Notes: generated by a model not told the origin, from the letters alone. Shown: positions 21,838-33,085, counted from the first letter of the stretch. The stretch is DNA of 64,000 nucleotides from Charina bottae (GCA_023362775.1 JALMGJ010000006.1:11426501-11490500); one strand, 5' to 3'. Translations and numbers: made by a program.

Positions 21838-22318
21838 ACCTTTAAAGCCCTACATGGAATGGCTCCAGGGTATCTGAGGGACCGTCTCATCCCAATCACA
21901 TCTACCTGCCCCACCCAGTCATGCAGGGAGGGCATACTACGGACCCTGTCAATAAAAGAATTTCATCTAGCGTGGTCCAGGAGGCGTGCCTTCTCTGCAA
22001 TAGCACCCGTCCTATGGAATATCTTGCCCCCAGAGGTGAGGCAGGCGCCCTCGCCCCTGGCTTCTGGAGGTCTTTAAAGACCTGGTTCTGCCGCCTTGCT
22101 TGGGACAAAGGAAATAATAGTTCCTCCTGGGGGTGGTTAGCTTAGTAATATCCTCCTTTTAAGATCTCACCATCCTCTGGATTTTTTCTATTTATTATTA
22201 TATTGTATTATAAGATTTATAGGTTTTTAATTTTAATATTTTATTGTAAACCACCCAGAGTCTACTGCTGTAGAGATGGGCGGTGATAAATTTGACTAAT
22301 AAATAAATAAATAAATAT
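21838..22318 (+). mobile_element. L2/CR1-group LINE, 3' fragment
   Basis: The plus strand encodes LHGMAPGYLRDRL, then SWRSRRRAF-like, AIAPVLWNILPPEVRQAP, followed by the 3' untranslated region GTAAACCACCCAGAGTCTAC and an (AAAT)n tail at 22296-22318. This matches the 3' end of the 61-64 kb element. Frameshifts separate the coding pieces. Confidence 0.85.
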
Positions 22319-23080
22319 TACGCCATAAAAAACAGTTTACAATGGCTAGGTTCTCATGTTGCACTAAGACAAAACTACCACCACCACCCATTGTGGCACA
22401 ATACAATATAAAGCAGCTTTGATCCAAAGTACCAAAGTCATGCATGGGAAGGAAAAGTTTACTTCTTCTTTTTGCTCTGTTTCCATAAACATGAAGTTTA
22501 TTTCCATAAAATAAAAACAAGGTTTGGTTTCCTCCCAATCATACTCCCACTATCAATCTTGACAGAGCAAGAATGGAAGGGATGTAAACTGAAGAATAAG
22601 CAGTAGACAAAGAGCACAGAGTAGTCATAATTGGGATTCTACATGACAACACAACTTTATTGTAAGCTGTCTTGAGAATTTTGTTCTTACAAAAATGTCT
22701 CGTACATTTTTTCCTACAAGTTCTCATTCACTCTAACAAATTAGTATAGTCTTCCATCATTTCCTTTAAAGGATTTTGGAGTATGGTGTTAATCGATCAA
22801 AGAGAATATGAAGAGAATATCTTCATGTTTCTTCATACTTCATATAATATGAAGAGAAGAGAATCGAAGAGAATATGAAGAGAATATGGTGTTAATTACA
22901 AAATGGCCAAGTAGGGTCTGTAAACAGCTTGGCCTTTATTGTACAATCCTACCTCCACCAGTCTACAATCTCTCTGGTTCTCATGTGTCCATTAAATCCC
23001 AAGGGGAGATATTAGGAAAGGGAGAACTTCTCCCATAAAGACTTTTCTGAAGCAACGCTAGTGCCATTGATTAAGGGGGA
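22319..23080. other. Unique noncoding sequence with local duplication
   Basis: At 22783-22897 a GTATGGTGTTAAT word flanks a block of repeated AATATGAAGAGAA units with an inverted TTCTTCATACTTCATA segment. It looks like replication-slippage or templated insertion. Nothing else recognised. Confidence 0.45.
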
Positions 23081-23082
23081 AT

Positions 23083-23272
23083 CCTGGGAAAGACTGAAGG
23101 CAAAAGTAGAAGGGGACGACAGAGGATGAGATGGTTAGATAGCATCACTGATGCAACAAACATGAACTTGAGCAAACTCCAGGAGACAGCGGAGGACAGG
23201 AAGGCCTGGCGTGCTATGGTCCATGGGGTCTTGAAGAGTTGGACACGGCTTAACAACTGAACAACAACAACA
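23083..23272 (+). mobile_element. BovB LINE, short 3' end
   Basis: About 190 bp of BovB 3' end, from CTGGGAAAGACTGAAGGC through GTGCTATGGTCCATGGGGTC to (CAA)n. The GAGTCGGACACGACT core has changed to GAGTTGGACACGGCT. No target duplication is evident. Confidence 0.85.
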
Positions 23273-23423
23273 ACCTATTCTTCAGAAATTGTTGGAGAAA
23301 CATGAAGCACCTTCCTAAAATCAGAAATCATATCTAACTTAACTTCAGTTCCATGGTGCAACACATATGCCGGATCAACAGCCCTCAGGAGATCCAGTTT
23401 GCTAGATGTTACTTATTGACTGC

Positions 23424-24950
23424 AGTTTGTTTGTTTGTTTGTTTGTTTGTTCATTCATTCATTCATTCATTCATTTTATATAGCCGCCCATCTCAAACCA
23501 GTGACTCTGGGCGGCAAACAATAATAAAAACAATAGAAAAATTAAATATAAATATAAATACAAATACAGCCGAGAGTTCCTAAAAGCCATTGGTGTTAGC
23601 ACAGCCATGAAACGGGGCCCTTCACACACTTGGGGGCCCAGGCCCGGGCAGAAAGCCAGGTCTTCAAGGCCAAAAGGGTCGGGGCCATCCTAATCTCGGG
23701 AGGAAGGATGTTCCAGAGGGCAGGCACCACAGCAGAAAAGGCACGTCTCCTGGTCCCCACCAGCCAACATTCCTTGGCTGACGGGACCCGGAGCATGCCC
23801 ATCCTGCCGGACCAGATTGGACGGGTAGAAACAACTGGGAAAAGACGGTCCCTAAGGCAACCCAGTCCCAAGCCATGAAGAGCTTTAAAGGTGACAACCA
23901 GCACCTTGAATTGTACCCGGAAACACACTGGCAACCAATGAAGCTCCTGAAGCAGTGGTGTCACATGTGCCAAGCAGCCGACACTATTTACCACCCAGGC
24001 AGCTGCATTCCATACCAGCTGAAGCTTCCGAATGCTCTGGAAGGGCAGCCCCATGTAGAGCGTGTTGCAATAGTCCAAACGGGAGGTCAAGAGGGCATGA
24101 GTGACAGTGAGTAGTGCCTCCTGGTCCAGGAATGGGCAAAACTGATGCACAACCCGACGGTGTGCAAAGGCCCTCTTAGCCACGGCTGCTCACCAGCAGG
24201 AGCCGTGAGTCCAGGAGGACCCCCAAATTGCGCACTGGGTCTGTCTGGGGCAGTGCCACCCCATCCAGGACCAAAGATGGAAAAACCTTGGTACTGGGAG
24301 GCGCATACACCCAGCCACTCAGTCTTGCTTGGGTTGAGCCGGAGCCCATTGCGCCCCATCCAGGCCCCTACAGCCTCCAGGCACCGAGATAGGATATCCA
24401 CGGCATCACTCAGACAGCCTGGGGTGGAGATATAAAGCAGGATGCTGATGATACCTCATCCCAAACCATCGGATCACCTCACCCAGCGGCCTCATGCAGA
24501 TGTTAAATATGTGGGGCGAGAGGACCGAGCCCTGTGGCACCCCACACAGTAGGGGCCGTGGACTGGACCTCTCCCCTCCTATCAACACCAACTGAAACTG
24601 ACCCCGGAGGAAGGAGGAGAACCAGCGCAACACAGTGCCGCCCACCCCAAACTCCCAAAGCTGGTCCAGAAGGATACCATGATCAATGGTATTGAAGGTC
24701 GCCGAGAGGTCAAGAAGAGCAAGGATGGTCACACTTCCCCCATCCCGCTCCCACCAGAGGTCATCCAAGAGTGTGATCAATGCCATCTCAGTCCCATATC
24801 CCGGCCCGAATCCTGACTGAAAGGGGTCTAGATAATCCGCTTCATCCAGAGCCCTTTGAAACTGCTGTGCGAACACTTTCTCCACAACCTTCCCTAGAAA
24901 GAGGAGGTTGGAGACTGGACGAAAACTATCCAGCTTGGTTGGGTTGAGCG
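23424..24950 (-). mobile_element. L2/CR1-group LINE, 1.5 kb, 5' truncated
   Basis: The minus strand carries reverse transcriptase sequence (24406-24885: QSGFGPGYGTEMALI, LALLDLSATFNTIDHGI, GVPQGSVLSP), the thumb region, and the C-terminal segment (23596-24183: TSRLDYCNTLYMGLP, RRAFSAVVPALWNILPP). The YADD catalytic box has been lost around 24450 (YHQHPALYLHP in its place). The 3' end carries a (GTTT)n-(CATT)n array at 23427-23477. The family matches 12161-12515. Several frameshifts mean it is inactive. Confidence 0.9.
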
Positions 24951-24956
24951 ATTATC

Positions 24957-25152
24957 CCTCCTTTTCCACAGGAGTTCAAGGTGGCATATGTGAGGATCTC
25001 CCCTAATTTTATCTGCAGAATAATAGCCCTATGAGATAGGCTGGACTAAGACAGAGTAACTCTCCCCCACTGAACTTTGTAAATGAGTGGGGGATTGAAC
25101 CTGGGTTTCCACCATTTCAGTCCAGCATCTTAACCACTGTACTACACTGGCT
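24957..25152 (-). mobile_element. MIR-like CORE-SINE
   Basis: Minus-strand order: tRNA-like head (plus-strand TTAACCACTGTACTACACTGGC), B-box region GGGGATTGAACCTGGG, core, and a tail with TTTTCCACAGGAGTTCAAGG. It lies directly against the L2-group fragment. Confidence 0.6.
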
Positions 25153-27225
25153 TTATCAGTTGAGTACTGTGATTCAACCCAGAAGGCTTCTTGTAGAATC
25201 ATTTCCGTTGTTTCCTAGAAGGTGGCGGGGGGGGGGGGGGGGGAGAACTGCAGGATTTAAGCTAGTCCCCCAAAAGGTGTCTCTGCATTCCAAAATGGTT
25301 ACAGCAAATGTATCCTTTGCCACACTCAACTATTCCTTGCAATATTTATTTGGTTCTGATAGGGTTAGGGTAAGTCAAAAGCCTGAAGACTATTCCCACG
25401 GCTTCTCTGATTTGATCAGTTTGCTGCTTATACTCCAAATCTGAAATAAGTGAATTTCAGTCTTTCCTAGATTTTTAATGACTACCATGGCATTGCTCAG
25501 TGTGATGCAAAAAAGGAGCGTTGTCCACAATCGCAGAGCCACATAGAGAAGCCCTTATCAGAAGAATGAGAGCTTTAGTAAGTTCACTAGTGAGCCCACA
25601 AGCCTTTCCACATTTTTCAGTTAAGGGTCATCGGATTTGATTATTAGGCCTTCTCTCTTTCTCTCTCCAAGGAAAGCTTCATAAGGAAGAGGAGTGCAGC
25701 GGCCCGCGGCCATTGGAACAATTCAGAACTTTGACGCATGAGAAGCAGCGTGCTGGTTTCCCCAGCAGCATTGACTAACATGAAAACTATGATTACAGTC
25801 AGCAGATCGAGCCATCAAGGACAATACATATGCATCCACGCTGGTCCCATCTTCCACCTTGTGAGCCGACAAAAGTGAAAAAGTTGCAGATCGGAAATGA
25901 GGAAACGTTCAGAATTACCTGCCCGGGCTTCGTGTCCCTGAACGTTCACATCCAAAGTTTTCAACGACTCTTGAAATTCACCATCTCAGGGTCTTGGTGC
26001 TTAATAAAGACTACGGGGTGTTGAGGAGCACAGTATATTATTTTCATTAAGTGCTTTGGGGGAATTGGGGATTTAGAAGTAAAACTGATGGCTTTGTATG
26101 GCAAGGTCATGACCTTTGACAACTTTGGGGCTTATCTCTTTCATCTTTCCACTCCCTGGAGACCCCAAACTTTAGAGGAATTGAGGCCAGCAAGCTGGGA
26201 CGAGACAGAATTCCACATTGTTATGGGGCTACGCTTTCTCTCTCTTCCTTTTTTTCTTTTTCCTCTCTCTCTCCCCTAAACAAAACAGATCTGAACTGAG
26301 CCAAGGAAACAAAAATGTATTGTTCCTCGCAGATGGAACCGAGAGTCGCCTAGGTAACAAGATTAATCTCCTTTTTCTCTCCCTTCCTCTCTTGTAGTGC
26401 GGTAATCGGTGGGCTCTCGTTTCACAAAAAGCCAGCCTCAAAGCTGGGGCTCTAACTAGGTTCCTAATTAGCTGCAATTTACAATGAAGACAACATGATG
26501 AGATAATAGAAATTTGCAAAATAATGACATACCTCAGCAAAATATTCCTCCTCCTAAGAACCATTTTTATACAAAAACAATAAAGAGGGCCCTTCTAAAG
26601 CAAAGCTGGAAAATGGTGGTGTATTATGTGACACAGAACATTATTGTTCGCCTCTTGTTCTTCCAATCAACAGCTTATTGTTTGGCATCTTAAATAAAAA
26701 TGACTCAAATACAGACCACATAATGATCTCCATTGCGCTAATACACTGTATATACAGAGTAGTTTTTTTAAAAAAAAAAAGGAAAGAAAAGAAAAAGTAC
26801 TTGCGCCAAAGCCAGTGGAGCTTAGAAAGAAATAGGCCCCAGAAAAGTTATTTACAAGGCAATACAAGGAAAGGATGGGGGTGGGGAGAAGGAAAGACGT
26901 ATTATTACAGGGTCTTAATCATACGTGCCTTTGTGATTCCTGACACGACGCAGCGTGGACATAAATCAATCAATAAATAAATGCACGGGGAAGAGTGGAG
27001 AAACTCTACAGCAAGCAGCTAGTTAATGTAATCCGGGAGATTGGGTTTTCTCCAGTGGTTAGGTCCAGGGATGCTTCCTTCCAGATGGTTAACCGATAAT
27101 GTTCTCTCGTCTGAGCGAGGAACAGGAGGATGGGGTACCCGGAATCTGAAGGGCATCATGACCAAAGGATGGAGAAGAAGAAGTGAAGGAACCTCAGATG
27201 GTCTTCTCTCCCTTAAGTTTGCTAA
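25153..27225. other. Unique noncoding block, candidate regulatory region
   Basis: A G-run of about 24 bases lies at 25218-25242. From 26380 to 26720 the sequence lacks repeats and is dense in SOX-like (AACAAT/ATTGTT) and homeodomain-like (TAATTAG) words, which is typical of conserved noncoding elements. No exon recognised. Confidence 0.45.
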
Positions 27226-27231
27226 GTGTAA

Positions 27232-27566
27232 AAAAGGTAAAGGTTCCCCCCGCACATCTGTGCAGTCGTGTCCGACTCTAGGGGCCGGTGCTCATCTCCG
27301 TTTGTTAGCCGAAGAGCCAGCGTTGTCCGAAGACGCTTCCACGGACATGTGGCCGCATGACACATGCGGAATGCTGTTACCTTCCCACCGAAGTGGTACC
27401 TATTCATCTACTTGCATTTGCATGCTTTCAAATTGCTAGGTTGGCAAGAGCTGGGGCTAGTGTGGGAGCTCACTCCGCACGCAGGGCTAGGGATTCGAAC
27501 CTCCGAACTTGCGATCTTTCGGTCGACAAGCCTGGTGTCTTACCCGCTGAGCCACCACGCCCCTTG
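27232..27566 (-). mobile_element. tRNA-head/BovB-tail SINE (Sauria/Squam1 type)
   Basis: The minus strand begins with the tRNA-like head (plus-strand complement TACCCGCTGAGCCACCACGC), with B box GGTTCGAATCC, and ends in the BovB-like GAGTCGGACACGACTGCACA and an AGGTAAAGG-type tail. Transcription would be by RNA polymerase III from the internal A/B boxes. Mobility presumably depends on BovB. No clear target duplication. Confidence 0.9.
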
Positions 27567-27687
27567 TGTGTCTGTGTCTAAATGAGAGAGGACAAACAAA
27601 CCCAAAGGAGTAACAAGCTCATCTCCAACATGCACGTCCATGTGATCCCTCTTGACTTGATTGGGGCAGGCAGTGCAGTGTCTGGAT

Positions 27688-27821
27688 CAGTGTTTCTCAA
27701 CCTTGGGAACTTTAAGATGTGTGGACTACAACTCCCAGGATTCCCCAGCCAGCCAGCTGGCTAGGGAATTCTGAGAGTTGAAGTCCACACATCTTAAAGT
27801 TCCCAAGGTTAAGAAACACTG
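27688..27821. mobile_element. Palindromic hAT MITE with perfect 8-bp duplication
   Basis: Same family as 1991-2125: CAGTGTTTCTCAACC termini, with the arms meeting at CAGCCAGCCAGCTGGCTAG. Flanked by GTCTGGAT at 27680-27687 and 27822-27829, identical copies. Confidence 0.95.
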
Positions 27822-27865
27822 GTCTGGATTAACTCTTCACAAGCAACCGTTGAACTTGTGATGTA

Positions 27866-28309
27866 TGTTTGTTTGTTTTCTATCCCACCTTTATTATTTT
27901 TACAAATAACTCAAGGCGGCGAACATACCTAATACTCCTTCCTCCTCCTCTTTACCCCACAACAACAACCCTGTGAGGCGAGTTGGGCTGAGAGAGAGTG
28001 ACTGGCCCAAGGTCACCCAGCCGGCTTTCATGCCTAAGGTGGGACTAGAACTCTCAGGCTCCTGGTTTCCCATTGGCTCCTTCCTAGGGCTGAGAGACAG
28101 GGACTGGCCCAAGGTCACCCAGCCGGCTTTCATGCCTAAGGCGGGACTAGAACTCACAGTCTCCTGGTTTGCCATTGGCTCCTTCCTAGGGCTGAGGGAG
28201 AGTGACTGGCCCAAGGTCCCCCAGCTGGCTTTCACACCTAAGGCGGGACTAGAACTCTCAGCCTCCTGGTTTCTAGCCCGTTGCCTTAACCACTAGAGCA
28301 AACTGGCTT
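27866..28309 (-). mobile_element. CORE/MIR-like SINE with three 102-bp tandem units
   Basis: Minus strand: tRNA-like head at the right end (plus-strand TTAACCACTAGAGCAAACTGGC) and a 3' part at left (CCTTTATTATTTTTACAAATAAC). The core segment is present three times; ACTGGCCC recurs at 28001, 28103 and 28205, exactly 102 bp apart. Units join at TGGTTTCCCATTGG or TGGTTTGCCATTGG, i.e. the TGGTTT hexamer that occurs twice in single-copy elements. Confidence 0.85.
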
Positions 28310-28730
28310 TTTGTTGTAGGTGGTATGGGTGAACCGCACCTGGAAGTCACAATGTGACATGGATGCAGTCGCAGCAATGTGTGAATCAGTCCCAATGAAT
28401 GGATTTTTTGCTACCAATGTGTATCCATCCTACCACTAAGCTTGAGGATGGTTTTTATTAAGACTGCTGAGATTAGCAGTGGGAGATAGTGGCCCAGGAT
28501 TCTGATTATAGAGACTGTAATTTAAGGCAGTTGCTTGTAAAAGGGTGTATTCCTTTTATGTATATGGCCCCAACTGGTCATTCAGTGAGCTTCTGTGGCT
28601 GAAGATAGACTTAGATCTGACATCTTAACCACATGACTTCCATGTGTATTTGACCATGTAGAATCATACAGCAGGTTCACATCAAATAATACCAATTTAG
28701 ATTTCCTCACATTACTCAAGGCAGGAGTTA
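28310..28730. other. Unique noncoding sequence
   Basis: No repeat or exon recognised. Confidence 0.4.
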
Positions 28731-28741
28731 TACAAACCTTA

Positions 28742-29067
28742 AAAGGTAAAGGTTCCCCCACACAGTCGTTTCCGACTCTAGGGGCCGGTGCTCATCTCCG
28801 TTTGTTAGCTGAAGAGCCAGAGTTGTCCAAAGATGCTTCCACGGTCATGTGGCTGGCATGACACACGCAAAACGCTGTTACCTTCCCGCCGAAGTGGTAC
28901 CTATTTATCTACTTGCATTTGCATGCTTTCAAATTGCTAGGTTGGCAAGAGCTGGGGCGAGTGCGTGAGCTCACTCCATCATGCAGCGCTCGGGTCTCGA
29001 ACCTCCGAACTTGTGACCTTCCGATCGACAAGCCTGGAGTCTTAACCACTGAGCCACCGTGCCCCCT
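28742..29067 (-). mobile_element. tRNA-head/BovB-tail SINE with target duplication
   Basis: This minus-strand copy is bounded by TACAAACCTTA at 28731-28741 and 29068-29078 (perfect). Head, B box and BovB-like tail are all present. Confidence 0.95.
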
Positions 29068-29239
29068 TACAAACCTTAGATGTTATATAAACACGTATGA
29101 GAAAAAAGCAATATTATTACCATACATTGGTACACGAACCACTAAGGGAATGAAGATTATCAAAAATTTAGGAAAGGGTAACAGAGACTTGGATACCCAA
29201 TCATTAAGTAGACTTTCTATATTTATTTATTGAAAAGCA

Positions 29240-29500
29240 GGTATCTTTAGCACCAACAGAAGGAAGTTCTTCTTAAACAAAAGGTATTTAAATTGTGAAA
29301 TTTGAAGTTCTCCGATGTGGTGAGGGCCGGCAATGTAGATATGTTTAAAAGGCAGCTGGACTAAGGGCATGGTGAATCTGGCTGTCAGTGGCAACCTATC
29401 CTAATGGATGTTTCTTACCTCTGCTATTGCAGGTAAGAGCCCTTAAACTCTAGATGTTCAGAAGCACAGTGGAAGCGCAGTCCTTTAGTCCAGGAGGATG
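29240..29500 (+). mobile_element. Old CR1/L3-type LINE 3' remnant (tentative)
   Basis: GGAAGTTCTTCTTAAAC, GTGGTGAGGGCCGGCAATG, TTTAAAAGGCAGCTGGAC and GTGGCAACCTATCC follow the order found in reptilian CR1-type 3' ends as I remember them. Highly diverged. Confidence 0.35.
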
Positions 29501-29568
29501 ACCTTCGTTGATGCCACCAGTTGACTACTGGGTGATGCAAAGTGTTGGACTAAAGAACTGTTTTTATA

Positions 29569-30149
29569 CAGGTAGTCCTCGCTTACCGGCCACTCATTCA
29601 GCGACCATTCAAAGTTACGACAGTACTGAAAAAGGAGACTTACGACCAGTCCTCAAAGTTGTAGCCGTTGCAGCGTCCCCACGGTCATGGGATTGCGATT
29701 TGGGTGCTGGACAACCAGAGCGCATTTACTTTTTTTAATGTGATTCTTATTAAAACTTTTCACAGAACTAAAGGATAAACATGAAATGATACTAAGTAAG
29801 ATTAAGAAAAAGAAAAAAAGATAAGAAAAAGTGTGAAAAATAGTACAAATTAAAAAGAAAAGAAAAGAAATCTCATTTATGACGGTCGCAGCATCCTGCG
29901 GTCACGTGATCACCATTTGTGACCTTCACAGCCAGCTTCCAACAAGCAAAGTCAATGGGGAAGCGGGCAGGAAGTCACAAGTCATGGTCACGTGACATCA
30001 TGCTTAACAACCTGCAGTGATTCGTTTAACGACCGCAGCCGGAACTGACGTCGTAAGTTGGTGCAGTCACGTCACGTTTCACTTAACAACCACTCCAACT
30101 AGTGACTGAGTTGCTGGTCCCAATGCGATCAGTAAGTGAGGACTATCTG
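29569..30149. mobile_element. TA-flanked MITE, CAGGTAGTCCTC family, copy 1
   Basis: Starts TA-CAGGTAGTCCTCGCTTA and ends TAAGTGAGGACTATCTG-TA, with long subterminal inverted repeats rich in CGACCA/TTAACGACC words. TA at each end suggests the mariner/Tc1 group. An A/T-rich insert at 29730-29873 interrupts it. Related copies lie at 57284 and 60055. Confidence 0.85.
29730..29873 (-). mobile_element. Nested A-tailed insertion inside the MITE
   Basis: The insert starts with a T-run, contains the complement of an AATAAG signal-like word and AAGAAAAAG-rich sequence, and is flanked by CATTTAC (29723-29729) and CATTTAT (29874-29880). The sequence to the right resumes the MITE (TTATGACGGTCGCAGC). On the minus strand it looks like an A-tailed LINE-type 3' end. 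The family is uncertain. Confidence 0.5.
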
Positions 30150-30284
30150 TATTTTAATGTGATAGGAAACTGGGGTGGATGGATGAGTGGATGGTTGGAG
30201 AGTTGATAGACAGATTGTGAGGTCTTCATCACAGAGTGAGTGGATGTGTGGATTTGTGCCCCTTCAGTTGTTAATCAACCATTT

Positions 30285-30492
30285 ATTTATTTATTTGATT
30301 TATATCCCTCCTTTTTTGTAGGGGAGCTCAAGGTGGCATACATAGTGCTCCCTATTTTTTTTAAAAAAAATAATAATAATTCTGTGAGGTGAGTTGGGCT
30401 GAGAGAGAGTGACTGGCCCAATGAGCTTCTACAGCTGAGGGGAACTGGAACCTGCTCTCCCAACATGTAAACCACTGCAGCACACCGGTTCT
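30285..30492 (-). mobile_element. MIR-like CORE-SINE
   Basis: Plus-strand landmarks: ATATCCCTCC, GGGGAGCTCAAGGTGGCAT, GTGAGTTGGGCTGAGAGAG, TGACTGGCCCA, then CCACTGCAGCACACCGG for the tRNA-like head. Same architecture as 24957-25152. Confidence 0.65.
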
Positions 30493-30494
30493 CA

Positions 30495-30590
30495 GAAGCC
30501 CCAAACAACACAGTCAGTGGTGAGGAATGCTGGGCATTGTGGTCCAACAATATCTGGAGGGCCACAGGTTGCCCACTACGATAGAAACTT
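30495..30590. mobile_element. Fragment of an uncharacterised interspersed repeat
   Basis: GGAATGCTGGGCATTGTGGT and CTGGAGGGCCACAGGTTGCC resemble a dispersed reptilian DNA-element remnant; a related but weaker segment lies at 40020-40145. Family not certain. Confidence 0.35.
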
Positions 30591-30675
30591 GGCGAGGCCA
30601 TGTCCCTACTCAGCCATCAACTTCACTGGATTACAACCAGCTATTGTATCTCAGTTTAAACTACTTCACAGGAAC

Positions 30676-31036
30676 GTGGATCTAGCGGGGTCCAGGAGGC
30701 GTGCCTTCTCTGCGACAGCGCCCGCTTTATGGAACATCTTGCCCCCGGAGGTGAGACTGGCCCCTTCACTCCTGGCCTTTCGGAAGGCCATTAAGACCTG
30801 GCTCTGCCACCTGGCCTGGGATGACAGAGGCGGTAGTGCCTCCTGGGGTTGGCTGGCCCCGTAGGTGATCTGTGCTACGGTCCTCAAGCCATCTTGGATT
30901 TTATTTATTTTATTTTATATTGGATATATTTTTATATATCTTCTTTTTCTATTGTTTTTTAAATTTTTTAAATTTTAAATTTTAATTATTGTAACCCGCC
31001 CAGAGTCCCTTGCATGGGAGATGGGCGGGGAATAAA

Positions 31037-31088
<52 letters not shown>

Positions 31089-31092
31089 ACGT
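30676..31092 (+). mobile_element. L2/CR1-group LINE, 3' fragment with (AAAT)n tail
   Basis: The plus strand encodes AGSRRRAFSATAPALWNILP, then EVRLAPSLLAFRKAIKTWLC, with an intact terminal frame to 30864. The 3' untranslated GTAACCCGCCCAGAGTC and GATGGGCGGGGAATAAAT lead into (AAAT)n at 31037-31090. Truncated at about 30676. Confidence 0.9.
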
Positions 31093-31094
31093 TA

Positions 31095-32800
31095 TAAAAA
31101 ATAGAGGAAGAGACAGAAGGATGGATGGGGATATGCATTCTTATAGATGGGATGTCAAAAAAAAAAACGTAAGGGTGGCCATGGGAAACCACTTCCATAA
31201 TTTTGCCAAGAAATTCACCTGGCCATGGCCATGAAATCTCCATCTCATCTCAAAGGGGATTTTATCTTACTCCTTGGAGGAAAGGCAGGAAAAACATTTG
31301 ACAAATAAATCAGATTTGTGGATAACTGCATATAACTTCAAATGGCATGTGCTGATATCTGAATTCACGTTGATTTTAGAATGCCTCTCTCTCTTTCTCA
31401 TGCATTTTAGCGTAATTTCATAAGTGTTTATATAACACAAAGTCAACTTTAAGTGAGCTTTTAGCCCTGCATTTTCTTTGGGTGACCATCATAGTTACTT
31501 GAATGTCATTATTTTTTTAATTGCTCTGTTTTTTATTGTATTTTGAACCAAGGTACTTTGCTCAGGCAGCTTATAAATATTGTTAAATCGACCAGTCAAT
31601 CGTGGTTGCTGCATTATTAGAGGCAGAACACTGGAATGCGCAAAGGTTGAATCCAGAGGAAAGTTTTGAGTTTATATTCTCTTTTTTGGAATGCAATTAT
31701 GTTCTTAGGTGACTCTCCATGAAATGGTCAGGATGTTTTCGAGGAAAGTGCTATTCTATTATTTGAGAATGATTAGACTTCTATTTAAGCACCTCTGAAA
31801 TTGACTCTGGAATGCTTCTCTCCCACATTATGTTTTATTTTTTTTAAAAAAAAAACTCACAAGAATATTATTAACTATGTCTAACAAAAGCATTCCACCC
31901 ACTTTACATCTATGTTTCTGGAAGGCATTATTCAGTATGCTTGCTGCTAGAGAGTATGCGTATGCAGTCTTTAACTAACAATAATAATTCCACGTAGGTT
32001 CCAATCAATGGGAACATTGCCAACACATAAAAAGCAAAGTAGTTTTTCAGCACACAGAATGAAAAAGCATTCATTTTCCCATTATCTGTCAGAACACATC
32101 TGACTTCTGCAGATATTCAACAGGTGATCTGAGAAATGTTGGGCTAAGACCGAGATAGGGATTCACCAAAAAAATCTCATCATCTCAATTTCTCTTTCTG
32201 GATAGTGGAGCCTTGAGCTCCTGAAGGGAAGACAGGATATAAATCCAACAACAACAAAAAAACCCCAAACAAATAAAATCACGTGGTGTTGTTTCCAAAT
32301 CAGAAAGAAGTAATGCTAAAATACCCATTATTTTACTTTTATTTCTAAGCCTCCTGGTTGACTTGATTTCTGGGCATGCCCAGTTCCCCACCAGCTTCCA
32401 TTTTCATTTCTTTCTTCCATTCATTTATCTTTTCCCCTTTGGCATTATGTGGAGTTCAAATGCAACTCAACAACAGATCATAGGTATGGTCATATCAAGA
32501 TATTGGTGCATGTTTTCTTTTCCAGATGCATGCATACACTTCATAAAATGTTGCATAAAAGCAAGCTTTTCCCAGCCTTGTATCTTCACATATATTTGGA
32601 GTTTAGTTCTCTGAATAGCCAATATGGTTAGTGGCCATGAAGTTTAGCTACAAAATCCCTGGAGGACATTGGGTTGGGAAGGCTAATATATTGATTCCAT
32701 TTTTGCTTTGTTTTACCTTTTTAGGTAAATCTCTCAGTCTCTCTGCAGAGCACCACACAAAAGTTTCCTGATGCAGATATATCTACCGTGATTCTAACAG
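31095..32800. other. Unique AT-rich noncoding sequence
   Basis: No exon or repeat recognised across 1.7 kb. Confidence 0.4.
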
Positions 32801-32804
32801 AGCC

Positions 32805-32995
32805 AATATCATCTAGCGGTTAAAGGGTTGGATTTAGACCCTGGAAATCCATCTTTGGTTCCCTACTCAAGCATGGAATTCACTGCATGACTTTTGGCCA
32901 GTCACTCTCTCAGCTTGATCTACCTCACAGTTGCTGTTGTGAGGGTGAAACCTGTCTTCAGCTCCCAGAGAAAAGCTGAGATAGAAATGCAATAA
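32805..32995 (+). mobile_element. MIR-like CORE-SINE
   Basis: Plus orientation: head AGCCAATATCATCTAGCGG with GGTTAAAGGG, core GACTTTTGGCCAGTCACTC, and a GCTGAGATAGAAATGCAATA tail ending in an AAACAAATAAA tract. The B box is degraded (CTTTGGTTCCC). Confidence 0.6.
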
Positions 32996-33085
32996 AACAA
33001 ATAAACATTCTTTTTTTCGCCAGAGTTTTATCGTGCCACACATTTATATTGGTGAAAGAGAGTGAGCAAATGAAATGATCTAGAG

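Noticed and set aside
25218..25242. Long G-run as a functional G-quadruplex
   Set aside because: A simple homopolymer; similar C or G runs occur at several places in the window and length may reflect sequencing or slippage.
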